Shown here: piece by piece, positions 53,001 through 56,589 of the stretch
Position numbering within the stretch: the stretch's first letter is position 1
Layout of the letters: each line of letters opens with the position of its first letter
Assembly (NCBI RefSeq): GCF_026151205.1
Contig: NC_087074.1
Span: forward strand, 5,828,001-5,892,000
Origin: Bolinopsis microptera
Lineage: Eukaryota; Ctenophora; Tentaculata; Lobata; Bolinopsidae
Direction: 5' to 3'
DNA: 64,000 bases
Translations under genes and position numbers: made by a program
Notes under the pieces: generated by a model
The model's database searches: none
What the model was told of the DNA's origin: nothing
What the model saw: the letters and a program-made list of their open reading frames with translations, nothing else

Positions 53001-53759
53001 ACCACCGACACCAGCAAGGAACAACATGACTCACCCAAATCTGGTGAGTTAGACCCATTCTAGACGAGGGAGGTAGGGTGCCATTTCTCTACTATTGTAA
53101 CTTGACACCCTACCATGGCAACATACTATTCTCGTCTAGAAAGAAATTGGTAGAGATTAGCAGGTATATATAATATATATAATATATAGATAACTACCTC
53201 CATTGTCCTCTATAATTCTAAAAACCACCTCGCGCGGCGAGATTACAAAGACCTGATTGTTTGAACACACTGCACTCCTAGACAATGAGGCTCCTCTGTC
53301 GGCTGCATGTTCAGCATAGCACTTGTTAAATTAGCGCCCATTATTCATTAAGAGCGGGGGAACTTTAACACGCACTAGTCAGGGACTATTAACATCTGGT
53401 AATTCTAGAAATTGGGGTCTAATAATTCTTTAACTTATCAGCTTACATTTTTCTGGTATTCTATTTTCCTGCCCTGTCTATCACAATAATTTCAAACCTG
53501 TGGCCCTGGAAGACTAGCGGAAGCTGAGATGAAATAATTCGTTTAATAACATACAGTAACTCTTTTTACAGACGAAGAAAGCCAGGATAATAGTAACAAC
53601 CAAGCACAGCGTGTCCTGGGATCTCTGAAGAGAAAGCTGGAGGGTATTGAAGAGGGAGTGGTCCTGGGGGTGGAGGGACAGATTAACCATCTCATTAGAA
53701 AGGCGCAAGATCCCGCCAATCTTTCTCGTATATTTGTTGGCTGGCAAGCCTGGATATGA
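630..53759 (+). CDS. ATM: ATM serine/threonine kinase (spliced; 34 exons seen, 5' part outside window)
   Basis: ATM is the PI3K-related kinase that senses DNA double-strand breaks and phosphorylates S/T-Q sites. The exons read continuously into a protein of about 1719 residues that follows human ATM from its mid-solenoid to the last residue: HEAT-type helices, FAT region, kinase motifs [23 protein letters not shown] and HIDLGVAF, and a FATC tail ending GWQAWI (human GWKAWV). All introns are GT-AG, phases match at every join, and total length is a multiple of three. The gene exceeds 53 kb because its introns carry antisense genes, transposons and minisatellites. I see no exon for about 25-30 residues that human ATM has between the exons ending at 12690 and starting at 15794; either it is absent or I missed a short exon. 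Start and N-terminus are not in the window. Confidence 0.96.
2348..3069 (+). repeat. 43-bp minisatellite made of exon end plus donor
   Basis: About 17 units. Each unit is the last 31 nt of the ATM exon 2258-2378 (coding [10 protein letters not shown]) plus the first 12 nt of the intron, including the donor GTAATA or GTATTA. The first unit overlaps the real exon end, so the real donor at 2379 is followed by a row of near-identical donors. Copies differ by a few bases only. Confidence 0.93.
3070..3470 (+). repeat. Intron tail with a two-copy 53-bp duplication at the acceptor
   Basis: AT-rich intron sequence with no gene. From about 3362 to 3467 a segment of about 53 bp ending in ACATCTTTGTATCT is present twice, head to tail. 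The second copy runs directly into the CATCAG acceptor of the exon at 3471. Confidence 0.7.
3599..4045 (+). repeat. Repeated ATGACGTCA blocks inside two ATM exons
   Basis: The palindrome TGACGTCA, identical to a cAMP-response element core, occurs three times in the exon 3471-3802 and four times in the exon 3913-4192. It encodes MTSS/MTSP. In the second exon it sits in a short coding tandem ([18 protein letters not shown]). Seven copies across two exons separated by an intron are far more than chance. Confidence 0.8.
5079..5881. other. ATM intron: 28-bp poly-G tract and 3' flank of BTB copy 1
   Basis: An uninterrupted run of about 28 G lies at 5122-5149. From about 5270 to 5880 the sequence matches 8130-8749, the corresponding 3' flank of the second BTB gene, with shared strings such as AACTGGGTATATTGCTGAAA. 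No coding region is seen here. Confidence 0.75.
5882..7567 (-). pseudogene. BTB-domain gene, copy 1, interrupted by one stop codon
   Basis: Read from 7567 down to 5882, one frame encodes a protein of about 560 residues very similar to the neighbouring gene at 8750-10408. It is interrupted once, at 7226-7228, where the intact copy has the Glu of [12 protein letters not shown] and this copy has TAG in HVF[12 protein letters not shown]. Everything after the stop is open to the same C-terminus. The N-terminal part (to about residue 110) looks like a BTB/POZ fold, followed by a BACK-like helical region and a beta-rich C-terminus with no family I recognise. A single point change separates it from the intact frame, so it is a young pseudogene, a polymorphic null or a truncated-protein allele. 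It lies antisense in an ATM intron. Confidence 0.75.
7568..8749. repeat. Spacer between BTB copies, second copy of the shared 3' flank
   Basis: About 8130-8749 repeats 5270-5880 with small changes, marking the duplicated unit. 7568-8130 is AT-rich upstream sequence of copy 1 and holds no gene I can support. Confidence 0.7.
8750..10408 (-). CDS. BTB/BACK-domain protein, copy 2 (intact, single exon)
   Basis: A 552-residue open frame without introns, antisense inside the 6.2-kb ATM intron 5079-11321. Residues about 15-110 carry BTB-like features ([20 protein letters not shown], then a [20 protein letters not shown] segment, the usual helix-turn before BACK). A BACK-like all-helical part follows to about residue 330 ([31 protein letters not shown]). 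The last 150 residues are beta-rich with conserved Cys and Trp ([19 protein letters not shown]) and match no domain I can name. BTB-BACK proteins commonly act as Cullin-3 adaptors; that function is inferred. With copy 1 it forms a head-to-tail duplication with a period of about 2.87 kb including 3' flank. Confidence 0.8.
   Translation of the reverse strand: MNRMAPLVTCIQVPMNFGLEYLISPSHGNLKFLLKDEVRLANSAIMSFNSPIIKKITVELFQTEIEVKEFSESAVQCFLEASYSGTLKDISKLNFRDLNKIVHAFEVNWLIEKCFEYFQELTESVREDNFDEQLFLFDEAMYTQEKLKKRTFIDLVIKKFTSFANCTQYFVTKYLSDFSSCSTKNLDVIMELTDDQEHVLVEALINNLERTENILGQTSRCILQRLTYKDCSSTYETVYQRLFEKLAELETPTTEDFRLIMRALQQYNKAQKEIKDSTSSFAALSNLFLDYQQHKNINDLDELTTFLIESPMVRNSYIFFDAVLNWLCEKRIDISTPFVSIRDELIEKFAHTMQSRGWKPLELVYMKQKHGLYLGGLVDKIQNKASMVSENCSNRIPSKSEYSPEELFARDHDIKFRFKQASITNCSKEGDCGFILRVTAATGKNDDSFNIQLVTVPNLYPDDIHFHRESHMLADNIHFTIDITLDGTTYPSKQITWHGRPCLDITDKYWHWDRRCFWKHGETTRSESMGDPFKWEYCYGSAVKIRPVVYIV
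10409..11321. other. ATM intron, 5' flank of BTB copy 2
   Basis: AT-rich sequence with partial similarity to the region upstream of BTB copy 1 (shared strings such as GTGCAGGCGATTA and TATCGGTACACT). No gene or clear repeat element seen. Confidence 0.5.
11322..16977 (+). CDS. ATM: ATM exons, end of solenoid and first half of FAT region
   Basis: Eight exons: 11322-11494, 11685-11801, 12170-12282, 12518-12690, 15794-15922, 16144-16259, 16415-16581 and 16742-16977. Recognisable matches to human ATM are [18 protein letters not shown] against its [26 protein letters not shown] against DLLLEIYRSI, and [12 protein letters not shown] against HYQAAWRNMQWD. The FAT region wraps the kinase and carries dimer contacts. 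The exon at 16144 could instead start at 16055, because the upstream intron tail is also open and in phase; the shorter form agrees better with human ATM. Confidence 0.92.
11877..12110 (+). repeat. Diverged two-copy tandem duplication in an ATM intron
   Basis: Two similar segments of about 120 bp sit head to tail; both contain CTGCTTATCAA and TTTTTTCTGAGGAAACAG. They fill the short intron between the exons at 11685 and 12170. Confidence 0.65.
12691..13596. other. ATM intron without recognised features
   Basis: No gene seen. 13589-13596 (TAAACTGT) is the left target-site duplication of the transposon that follows. The coding for about 25-30 residues present in human ATM might be expected in this intron, but no phase-compatible short exon was found. 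Confidence 0.5.
13597..14251 (+). mobile_element. Non-autonomous DNA transposon, hAT-like, copy A
   Basis: The element is 655 bp. Its ends are inverted: CACCCCTGCAGATTTCG at the left, and at the right CGAAATCTGCACCTATG. It is flanked by an 8-bp target duplication with one mismatch (TAAACTGT and TACACTGT). It has no transposase. A long poly-C run lies in the middle. Copy B lies at 36129-36761 in the opposite orientation. The 8-bp duplication and terminal CA suggest the hAT superfamily. Confidence 0.82.
14252..15793. other. ATM intron with inverted and tandem repeat debris
   Basis: Two inverted segments containing CTTACAAGACATTTTT (about 15062) and its complement (about 15565) suggest a degenerate hairpin element from about 15000 to 15620. 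A short tandem of TGCTATTCTTATCT lies near 14540-14590. No gene is supported. Confidence 0.5.
16978..17404. other. ATM intron, 3' side of the nested lipoxygenase
   Basis: AT-rich, no repeat or gene recognised. It should contain the 3' UTR of the antisense lipoxygenase; no perfect poly(A) signal can be assigned with certainty. Confidence 0.4.
17405..19657 (-). CDS. PLAT-domain lipoxygenase (single exon)
   Basis: Lipoxygenases add O2 to polyunsaturated fatty acids to give hydroperoxides, precursors of signalling oxylipins. This 750-residue protein has an N-terminal PLAT beta-sandwich (about 10-125) for membrane or lipid binding and a helical catalytic domain. All five iron ligands are visible: His437 and His442 in KHFARAH, His618 and Asn622 in HSAVN, and the C-terminal Ile750. 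Helix signature [12 protein letters not shown] and the [14 protein letters not shown] motif are typical. Ungapped comparison by eye with 5-LOX puts Met494 at the Ala/Gly Coffa position, which is unusual. Length is normal for animal enzymes, slightly long. It has no introns and lies antisense in the ATM intron 16978-23860. The regio- and stereospecificity cannot be read from sequence. Confidence 0.93.
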   Translation of the reverse strand: MTISEAPEVLEEICYTFIIQTGSNIPSKTKTQKWSDGTMILNINPGSDNQSPPIKVKECFPMETEGAVTVDFWLPATVGVPKLLKVDLESNKLEIIKDALFVRQITVTYNRHPYRFPIKNYVYPHNPMRGNPTVAEMGCPPHFLVREGAGTLKHLETEEFIINAREEDLETIQSMVDWYHPKKARPGFLLPGFFGTMNYSKLPRFLQFREAQMEAFEELRKPVREEVRNNVVHNMKDKLLGTYKEEWFPSFEHYAEFVKETAAGMGWAKETVFETMKLAKIFRSDEEFGRQMLVSPNGLQIRKVTSLDKRWADRTVPEYALEGKSVQEVIEEGHLFEILNDDLLGVPHGGSRSKELTGTKQTWYVVLADCLFYQTSEGKIVPVLIRLENRNDKEPATFWAPPSPEITDLEHPKHLSWLYAKMWFRCADANVQTFSKHFARAHATNEMFAVAIYRNLPNAHPMFRLLQPHIQGIIPINVQARNVLINPGKNVVSMYLSGGDGLAVVLTNYYKRFTYQNLVLPDEIKSRGVEDIPDYLFRDDILYYWEVIGNYTRKMVDLAYPSEEDVAKDSELQNVFKDVVDFGLRGFEDGAGFPKVISGKEKLIEYLTAIIINISVFHSAVNFQTFTSYAFTPNAPTYLSSPPPKQDQQITKEEILKSLPVKEVSFITMAVCLVLGSYSPIERLYLGSPSENKLGIFGENMAVAPEQEDFIHELVEDMRRLKRKIDARNVGRYLKYDVMSPVNTPITTQI
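19891..20996. mobile_element. Element with about 155-bp inverted ends, non-autonomous
   Basis: 19891-20045 and 20840-20996 are inverted copies with few mismatches; the outer ends read GACGACCAGGCCCCC and its near complement. The sequence between (about 800 bp) has no transposase-like frame. Target duplication is unclear; GCAGTGTG occurs outside both arms. It lies upstream of the lipoxygenase start. Confidence 0.7.
21271..21722. mobile_element. 452-bp MITE built of TTCCCC/GGGGAA blocks
   Basis: The ends are inverted (GGGGTCCAAGGGGAACTTTG at the left, complement at the right) and the flanks carry the direct repeat TATACA. Inside are several inverted pairs of GAAGTTCCCC with A-rich joins, so each strand can fold into stacked hairpins. 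No coding capacity is likely despite short open frames. Confidence 0.75.
21723..23049. other. ATM intron without recognised features
   Basis: AT-rich intron. No gene, RNA or element recognised. Near 22928-22967 the string CCCACGTGACACG recurs with a close variant. Confidence 0.4.
23050..23860 (+). repeat. 22-bp minisatellite carrying the acceptor of the next exon
   Basis: About 35 units of GTGTCCCAGGAGGTTTAACC plus TT. Each holds CCCAG followed by GAGG, identical to the real junction at 23860/23861 (CCCAG/GAGGCGGTGC). Just left of the array, at 23041-23057, a longer copy of the same junction with GAGGCAGTGCGGT survives, which looks like the founder duplication. The array ends about 15 bp before the real acceptor. 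Confidence 0.9.
23861..30446 (+). CDS. ATM: ATM exons, second half of FAT region up to kinase N-lobe
   Basis: Seven exons: 23861-23987, 24207-24319, 25732-25865, 29480-29639, 29803-29919, 30044-30191 and 30352-30446. Diagnostic peptides are [38 protein letters not shown] (human IPTYKFLPLMYQLAARMG) and [13 protein letters not shown] (human ALCDAYIILANLD). Introns between them hold an antisense receptor gene, a candidate secreted peptide and tandem arrays that butt directly against the acceptors of the exons at 23861, 25732 and 31269. Confidence 0.95.
24709..24894 (-). CDS. Putative small secreted peptide, 61 residues
   Basis: The frame opens [19 protein letters not shown], a strong signal peptide with a likely cut after MQAQ, then a short acidic, Gly- and Asn-rich mature part ([17 protein letters not shown]) and stop. 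A TATA box lies about 51 bp upstream of the ATG. The stop codon overlaps a donor-like AACAG/GTAGTG, so a second exon is possible. No family is recognised. It is antisense in the ATM intron 24320-25731. Evidence is the combination of signal peptide and promoter element; the short length keeps it uncertain. Confidence 0.5.
   Translation of the reverse strand: MPMKLSILILISFMLLVEEMQAQGGYQIWQAAYDNWVEENGAAGDGEVNTDSAYDGEGGNR
24946..24953 (-). promoter_or_regulatory. TATA box of the small-peptide gene
   Basis: On the minus strand the sequence reads GTGTATAAAAGGGC. At the usual spacing a transcript would start about 25 nt before the ATG at 24894. Confidence 0.5.
25437..25720 (+). repeat. 19-26-bp minisatellite before an ATM acceptor
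   Basis: Tandem units of TAACTATAGTAACTGTTGG with a longer variant including TAACTAG, ending 11 bp before the exon at 25732. Short TAACTAG and GTAACT strings resemble branch-point and donor motifs, but no exon sequence is included. Confidence 0.85.
25866..26844. other. ATM intron: poly-C tract and 3' flank of receptor copy 1
   Basis: A run of about 19 C is at 25899-25917. From 26001 to 26844 the sequence is the inverted counterpart of 60721-61541, the 3' flank of receptor copy 2. It includes a small array of AGCTCAATGTA units at 26460-26590. Confidence 0.8.
26845..27945 (-). CDS. Divergent rhodopsin-like seven-transmembrane receptor, copy 1
   Basis: A 366-residue single-exon protein. I chose the start [13 protein letters not shown], not the earlier in-frame Met at 28035, because the second copy at 56019 begins at the same codon. 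Seven hydrophobic helices are clear: from [81 protein letters not shown] to [17 protein letters not shown]. The DRY box is VRY in [10 protein letters not shown], and NPxxY is replaced by NSISF. An N-glycosylation site NES lies before helix 1. These changes fit a divergent class A orphan receptor. The ligand is unknown. It lies antisense in the ATM intron 25866-29479. Confidence 0.85.
   Translation of the reverse strand: MTIFGKAIARFPCNWNESQDQDMMYDQVMREGNNWDVFLNYFFALLFMCCLLIGIVINPLIIFYHSKQNRSFANILFLLISSIDQIKSIYFPLVFLPRLLSPQDDQDYYYIFSPTSIHWTSYLNHIFTASTGIQTEMLIVLCVVRYLAIRRPLTAATKRNVASSSVLLIILVSRVAFILSRYFHGPLGYSRISGSVTSINIEYITGLMPLLSYIVIGLKFLFLLIGGFFSGLTIIHLKNSDTAASDASARNIRRGIVAIVAMNVFNILVILSILGMSIIIFDVDRRDPEDVGRVKHTTAMDFSIFTYIYGIPLIQSAFNSISFLIISSPFKVFVKKRFPTRRQIQPSRAEQQENETNLNTLVETTA
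28126..28163 (+). repeat. Interstitial telomeric repeat
   Basis: About six CTAACC/CCTAAC units (complement TTAGGG), one with a T change. It lies 5' of receptor copy 1. Too short for a chromosome end. Confidence 0.85.
28340..29460 (+). repeat. Three tandem copies of about 360 bp before an ATM acceptor
   Basis: Copies begin near 28475, 28838 and 29205, share strings such as AAGGTGGTGCT and ATGTATAAATTCCAACCC, and become shorter toward the right. The last copy ends in the polypyrimidine tract of the exon at 29480. A two-copy 45-bp repeat (AAGATGCACGTGCAAATATA) lies at 28388-28447. No coding region seen. Confidence 0.8.
30575..31262 (+). repeat. 23-bp minisatellite before the first kinase exon
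   Basis: About 30 units of GCTTATAACACTGTTTATAA plus CAT. The last unit merges with the acceptor (ACATTGTGCAG) of the exon at 31269. Units contain no exon sequence and no AG, so they may act as an extended acceptor upstream region free of false acceptors. Confidence 0.9.
31269..53043 (+). CDS. ATM: ATM exons, kinase domain
   Basis: Seven exons: 31269-31412, 46123-46233, 48093-48281, 48462-48591, 52324-52427, 52622-52750 and 52923-53043. The first ends in QLVK, whose Lys is the ATP-binding lysine of PIKKs (human K2717). The second opens with [15 protein letters not shown] (human GRDDLRQDAVMQQVF). The fifth has the catalytic loop [11 protein letters not shown] with Asp and Asn, and the DLG of the activation segment in [10 protein letters not shown]. 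The sixth encodes [17 protein letters not shown]. All key catalytic residues are present, so the enzyme should be active. Introns inside this domain reach 14.7 kb (31413-46122) and 3.7 kb (48592-52323), both filled largely by repeats made from the neighbouring exon. Confidence 0.97.
31763..33397 (-). CDS. C2H2 zinc-finger protein, nine fingers (single exon)
   Basis: A 544-residue protein. The N-terminus is acidic and Lys-rich with several SUMO-type psi-K-x-E sites ([16 protein letters not shown]). Two degenerate fingers lacking a Cys are followed by nine canonical fingers, residues about 98-360, joined by HTGEKP-type linkers; nearly all share the unusual knuckle CSECSYSA. The C-terminal part holds five copies of an 18-residue repeat of the form [18 protein letters not shown]. 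This architecture fits a nuclear DNA-binding regulator; the target site is unknown. It has no introns and lies antisense in the 14.7-kb ATM intron 31413-46122. Finger-to-finger similarity at DNA level suggests recent internal duplication. Confidence 0.92.
   Translation of the reverse strand: MEQKNVPYVKDEMKMEEESFPPELIKTEIKKEENNFVIKSEVYSNGVSQLYCPNQESALVPHQWVHASENAYIRSECPYSASKKTTLVSHQQTHTGEILFKCSECSYSTCRKSSLVSHHSVHTGTKPFKCFECSYSTSQKSKLVRHHRTHTGEKPHKCSECSYSASNKSNLVNHQMTHTGEKPYKCSECSYSAIKKVNLVSHQQTHNGEKLFKCSKCSYSACRISSLVCHQSVHTGIKPFKCSECSYSSSRRSGLDQHNRNRHTGEKPYKCSECSYSASQKSNLVCHQRTHTSEKPFKCSECSYSASRKSDMVRHQRTHTGEKPYKCSECSYSASQKSNLVHHQMTHTGEKPYQRDGIEEKSHFIHESSQASNYSQNSSVERPIFVKPLPFVKTLTFVKPLDFADPVLPSSRLLPGFFPSDQPEHYMSHLAAPLTFSPGPSVVTPAHLAAPLKFSPGPSIVTPAHLAAPLTFSPGQSVVTPAHLAAPLKFSPGPSIVTPAHLAAPLTFSPGPSVVTPAPTISPTYSTTFPSPSYISCQYSDYGM
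31855..32115 (-). repeat. 54-bp coding tandem in the zinc-finger gene
   Basis: Five in-frame units encode HLAAPL(T/K)FSPG(P/Q)S(V/I)VTPA. T/V and K/I types alternate, so the array grew by duplication of a two-unit block. Confidence 0.9.
33398..33821. other. Upstream of the zinc-finger gene
   Basis: Presumed promoter region without clear motifs. Near 33745-33785 the string GAACTAGCAGGAAACCGTAT resembles the 3' end of the LINE fragment at about 37475. Confidence 0.45.
33826..37010. mobile_element. TTAA-flanked composite DNA transposon with about 240-bp inverted ends
   Basis: The element is 3185 bp, bounded by TTAA at 33822-33825 and 37011-37014. Left arm 33826-34075 and right arm 36762-37010 are inverted copies (left GGGGTTCACCC). 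Inside, a segment of about 740 bp is present twice in tandem (from 34131 and from 34871). The hAT-like copy B sits in the right arm. TTAA duplications are typical of piggyBac, but no transposase frame is seen. A related hairpin lies at 53958-54092. Confidence 0.78.
36129..36761 (-). mobile_element. hAT-like non-autonomous transposon, copy B
   Basis: An inverted copy of 13597-14251 inserted into the right arm of the TTAA composite. The uninterrupted left arm shows the empty site; comparison gives an exact 8-bp target duplication, CCACTAAC, at 36121-36128 and 36762-36769. So this family was active after the composite formed its arms. Confidence 0.85.
37028..37740. repeat. Direct repeat pair around a LINE fragment
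   Basis: 37028-37256 and 37500-37735 are similar direct copies (both with ACGGTTT, GTTGATGCCGTGGTGTCAGT and TATCGTCTCGCTTTATATAT). Between them is the LINE piece below. Confidence 0.7.
37270..37497 (+). mobile_element. LINE reverse-transcriptase C-terminal fragment
   Basis: One frame encodes [17 protein letters not shown], a stop, then [20 protein letters not shown]. This is the classic C-terminal motif of LINE reverse transcriptases (FAVxGPRLWNxLP); the stop replaces the Trp. Only the last 75 residues are present. Confidence 0.7.
37741..39007. other. ATM intron with local duplications
   Basis: No gene supported. Around 38760-38945 the strings TAGACCGCTCCTCTATCGTT and GTTACACGAGACAT are each repeated. 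Confidence 0.5.
39008..39716 (+). repeat. 64-bp exon-derived minisatellite, left part
   Basis: About 11 units, the same as the main array 41629-46170, cut off from it by the transposon at 39717-41624. Each unit is 13 nt of intron end with acceptor plus the first 51 nt of the ATM exon at 46123. Confidence 0.95.
39717..41624. mobile_element. 1.9-kb DNA transposon inside the 64-bp array
   Basis: Perfect 35-bp inverted ends begin GGACACGTTCATTTGAGTTT, and the target site GTAT is duplicated on both sides (39713-39716, 41625-41628). The target is a repeat unit, so the array predates the insertion. The inside holds more than ten copies of CTTTGTCACA or close variants along its whole length, like subterminal transposase-binding sites. 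No transposase frame is seen. Four-base duplications occur in Sola, Chapaev and Academ groups; I cannot assign it. Confidence 0.88.
41629..46170 (+). repeat. 64-bp exon-derived minisatellite, main array
   Basis: About 71 units ending in the real exon 46123-46233. Each holds ACTCCTCACCAG as acceptor and GGTAACGATGATATGAGACA onward, coding [17 protein letters not shown]. Higher-order blocks are visible: variants such as AGGATGCAGTG, GATAATATGAG and CTAACCAG recur in the same order about every 1.3 kb, so long blocks were duplicated recently. Confidence 0.96.
46276..47922. mobile_element. hAT-type non-autonomous transposon, 1647 bp
   Basis: Inverted ends TAGGAACCGACCGG and its complement, with exact 8-bp target duplication GTTGAAAC at 46268-46275 and 47923-47930. 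Subterminal regions are rich in CCGGAA/GCCGG motifs. The middle has three tandem copies of about 265 bp (starting near 47045, 47310 and 47570; shared AGCTCGGAAGCGGGAGCTCT). No transposase. Confidence 0.9.
48550..52140 (+). repeat. 52-bp minisatellite made of exon end plus donor
   Basis: About 69 units. Each is the last part of the ATM exon 48462-48591 (coding [15 protein letters not shown]) plus the donor GGTAAGTAAA. Most copies have CTTACAG where the exon has CCTACAG, which makes a good acceptor, so a typical unit contains donor, 32 nt, acceptor and 20 nt. Confidence 0.96.
53044..53571. other. Last ATM intron
   Basis: AT-rich, with an AT microsatellite near 53165-53190. No gene or element recognised. 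Confidence 0.4.
53572..53759 (+). CDS. ATM: ATM last exon, FATC tail
   Basis: The exon starts in phase 1, giving Asp from the split codon, and encodes the PIKK regulatory linker and FATC motif: [10 protein letters not shown], then [20 protein letters not shown], then IFVGWQAWI and TGA. Human ATM ends with nearly the same residues. The FATC tail is needed for kinase folding and TIP60-type regulation in characterised orthologues. No perfect AATAAA is obvious directly behind the stop. Confidence 0.97.
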
Positions 53760-53957
53760 ACAATTATTAGTGAATAGTTTCAAGTACTTTCCTGCTGAGA
53801 TGGATATACTAAAAGTTATTTGTTACTCGAACGTTATGAAATATTGAAGTATAAAACTATAAATAGAACAGAATTCTAGTAAATAGTAGTTAGGAATAAG
53901 TTTCCTTAAGGCTCACCCGCCTTCCTTTGGGCTCACCCTGATTTTTTTGCGAAACTT

Positions 53958-54092
53958 GGACCAACAAACTAGGACCGGTGACCGAACTCTTGAGGGGGTC
54001 CCGAACCCCAACCTCCCGCGGGCACTGTTCGGTGGTTGGGGTCCGGGACCCCCTCAAAAGTTTGGTCACCGGTCCTAGTTTGTTGGTCAAAC
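53958..54092. mobile_element. Hairpin MITE related to the 33.8-kb composite ends
   Basis: Two inverted arms containing ACCAACAAACTAGGACCGGT meet near 54025. The same sequence is in the arms of the element at 33826-37010. It lies about 200 bp behind the ATM stop and may be in its 3' UTR. Confidence 0.75.
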
Positions 54093-54389
54093 CAAGGGTT
54101 TCATGCGCGATCAAAAGGGGTTGCAGCGCGTGTCAAGGCCCATCGCATGATATGCATCATATTGCAGAAGGACTAACAATTATGTGGTCTTAATTTGGTA
54201 CCTGCATAATATTTTTATGTTAATAGAATCATATTAAAATTGTAACTTTTCATTTTTAAATTTTGAAGTTATTTCTTTGTTAAATTTCCCACGTTTTACA
54301 AACAAATCTTTAGTCTTTCGAGTCAGATGTCTGTCTTTCTCCGAGGCCGTTACCCGAGGAGAAATTAAACCAACTTTCTTAGATGGTCA

Positions 54390-55820
54390 TGTTACGTGAT
54401 CTAAACAGTTTTTCGCCCGGGGACCATTTTGACCGGAACCCTATGTCAGGTGGGGTGATTCGGAATTAGCGTTAAAAACGATTCAAGTTGACAAGTTGGT
54501 TTCAATTTGTTTTAAATTTCGAAGTTCAACTATAGTTTATACTTATAGCGATTTAGCACGCTCGGAAATACATGCAACACACGGTCTTTGATTATTTTTT
54601 AGCGTCGAATGTTCAGGCTCCAGATCTTTTAAAAGCGAGCCTGCATACATTATTATTACTAGCAGTAGCAGGAACCCTATTATTAACCCTATTATTATAT
54701 CGAGTTCTGTCCAATCTAAGGATAAGACCGGATCTGGAGGAGTCATTTTAGCCTTAGGACCTACGAAATAATTAACCTGTGACTCGAACCATAGCGGCAC
54801 TGCATTGACCTTACCGGCGGAATAACAGGCTGAGTGCGGCCCAGTAACATTGACCATTTTTATTTTATAAAAGATCACGTAGTACGTAAAATTAACGATA
54901 GAAATAATCTAATGCGCACTATAGCAGGTGTTCTCGGTTCACTTACCAAACACTCATATTGATAAACGGATACCTATTACAAGTCTGAGATCATCCAGAG
55001 CTTTTTTTATAAGTATTTACAGAGCAACAGAGCTGTGCGCCATGTGATGGATCATTTTTCGTAGCATCACTAGTCGTTTGTACAACCCCATATAACAAAA
55101 GAAATAAAGCTTCAACACTTTGAATTATCGGAGACTGAAAAATATAATTATTGATAAATGAAAATCGATTAAGTTTTTTTAAAGTTTGAAATTTTTTCCT
55201 TTATCATTATCAATAACGTTAAACTTAAATGACCTGGTCATTTTAATTTGATAAAAAACGGATCTTCATTTTTGCTTTTTATATTTTGGAATTGGACAAC
55301 ATATCACCATAGGATATTCCGTCAATAGATGATAACCATCGTCACCTGGGCCTGGCCTCGTGGTGTGAATCGTGACAGTAAGGGCTTCGATCTGTTGCAG
55401 TTGATAAAAACTATGCCAGCCTTTACTTTTGAGACGAAATTAATATTTGAGCCCCTATTTGTGGCTCTTACTAATTCGCTCGCCCAAAAATTTTACGTGA
55501 CTTTGGTTTTTATGGTTTTGCAACCGTACAAAACAGTTTTACATAAACCCTAATCCTAACCCTTACCATAACCCGAAGCTATCCATAACTCTTACCACAA
55601 CCCTAACCCGAGCCCTAAACAATTATCGAATTCATGTTTTACTAGCCTGTCACGTGACCAAAACGGTTTTTTTGCCCATAACTCTCCAGGGAAGCATTTT
55701 TACCCTACGTCATGGGGGGTGATTCGGAATCAACATCAAAAAATACACCGATTTAAATCAATTTCATACCCAAAGGGCCTTTTCTCAAGAATTTTCTTAA
55801 AATTTGGGCGAGCGATTAAG
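54390..55820. repeat. Diverged direct repeat pair and degenerate telomeric motif
   Basis: 54390-54540 and 55640-55800 are related (both with GGTGATTCGGAAT and TCACGTGA/TTACGTGA). A degenerate run of CCCTAAC/CCATAAC units lies at 55548-55618. Between them is the small ORF at 54543-54878. No other gene seen. Confidence 0.55.
54543..54878 (-). CDS. Putative small single-pass membrane protein
   Basis: A 111-residue frame, more likely starting at the Met of MVNVTGPHSA (residue 8). It has one strong membrane helix (IIIGLIIGFLLLLVIIMYA) at about 61-79, an N-terminal part with an N-glycosylation site NVT and two Cys-containing ends. No family recognised. Chance ORF is possible; the clean helix with a charged cytoplasmic-type tail supports it weakly. 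Confidence 0.35.
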   Translation of the reverse strand: MIFYKIKMVNVTGPHSACYSAGKVNAVPLWFESQVNYFVGPKAKMTPPDPVLSLDWTELDIIIGLIIGFLLLLVIIMYAGSLLKDLEPEHSTLKNNQRPCVACISERAKSL

Positions 55821-56018
55821 TATAGGAGCGCCTATTTGTATTCTGCAGAACTACATATATAGGGGCATTTTGTTAAAAGTGGAATCGCACTTAATTTCGG
55901 CCGGGCCACGGTTGATACTGCTTGAAGCTAAATATTTAAATTACTTAAATTCATCAACTGATCTCCACGAGTTACGTCATTTAACGATATTCACCTTCAG
56001 TATTGCTATACTAAAGTT

Positions 56019-56078
56019 ATGGCTATCTTTGGGAAAGCGATAGCGCGATTTCCATGCAAATGGGACGAATGTCAGGAT
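56019..56078 (+). pseudogene. N-terminal piece of receptor copy 2
   Basis: Encodes [20 protein letters not shown], matching the start of receptor copy 1 ([20 protein letters not shown]). The match stops at GGATAT, where inserted repeats begin; the rest of the receptor resumes at about 59704. A spliced reunion would need a 3.6-kb intron, for which no donor is evident. Confidence 0.8.
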
Positions 56079-56589
56079 ATCACAGTGCTGGCAAGCACGA
56101 CCGGTGCATTTATTGTGGGTATACTATGTACCCCCTTTACTATTATACCCCCTTTACTATTATACCCCCTTTGGTACACGTTACAAGCCTCTTTCGTGCA
56201 CGCGAAGCGTGCACTCCGGCCGGAGGCGTTTTTCAGGCATTAAGACTCATCGGAAGTCGTTCAGCAGATTTATTTTTAGTTCAAAACATTCTAATTTGAT
56301 GTCAAAGATGACAGGAATAAAAAATAGTTATGTTGAGATTTTTAAGAAATTTGCATAAAATACTCGCCAGCACTGTTATACGAAATTCGGTAAAAAACCC
56401 AAAATCGCCATATTCAGGTGCCTTAAAAACCATGTTAAAATTGAGTTAGAGATCTGAAATTTTTCAGGGCGTCTAGACGTTGACCAAATCGACTGCAAAA
56501 AAAGTTTCAGGTTTCAGGAGCATCGGGAAGTGGGTTTTCTAGAACCCCTGTTTTACGATAGATTGTCGTGATACATATATACATATATA
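56079..56589. mobile_element. Inserted repeat material in receptor copy 2, left part
   Basis: CAGTGCTGGC near 56083 and its complement GCCAGCACTG near 56366 could be the ends of a small element of about 300 bp. It holds a short tandem of CCCCCTTTACTATTATA. Confidence 0.5.
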
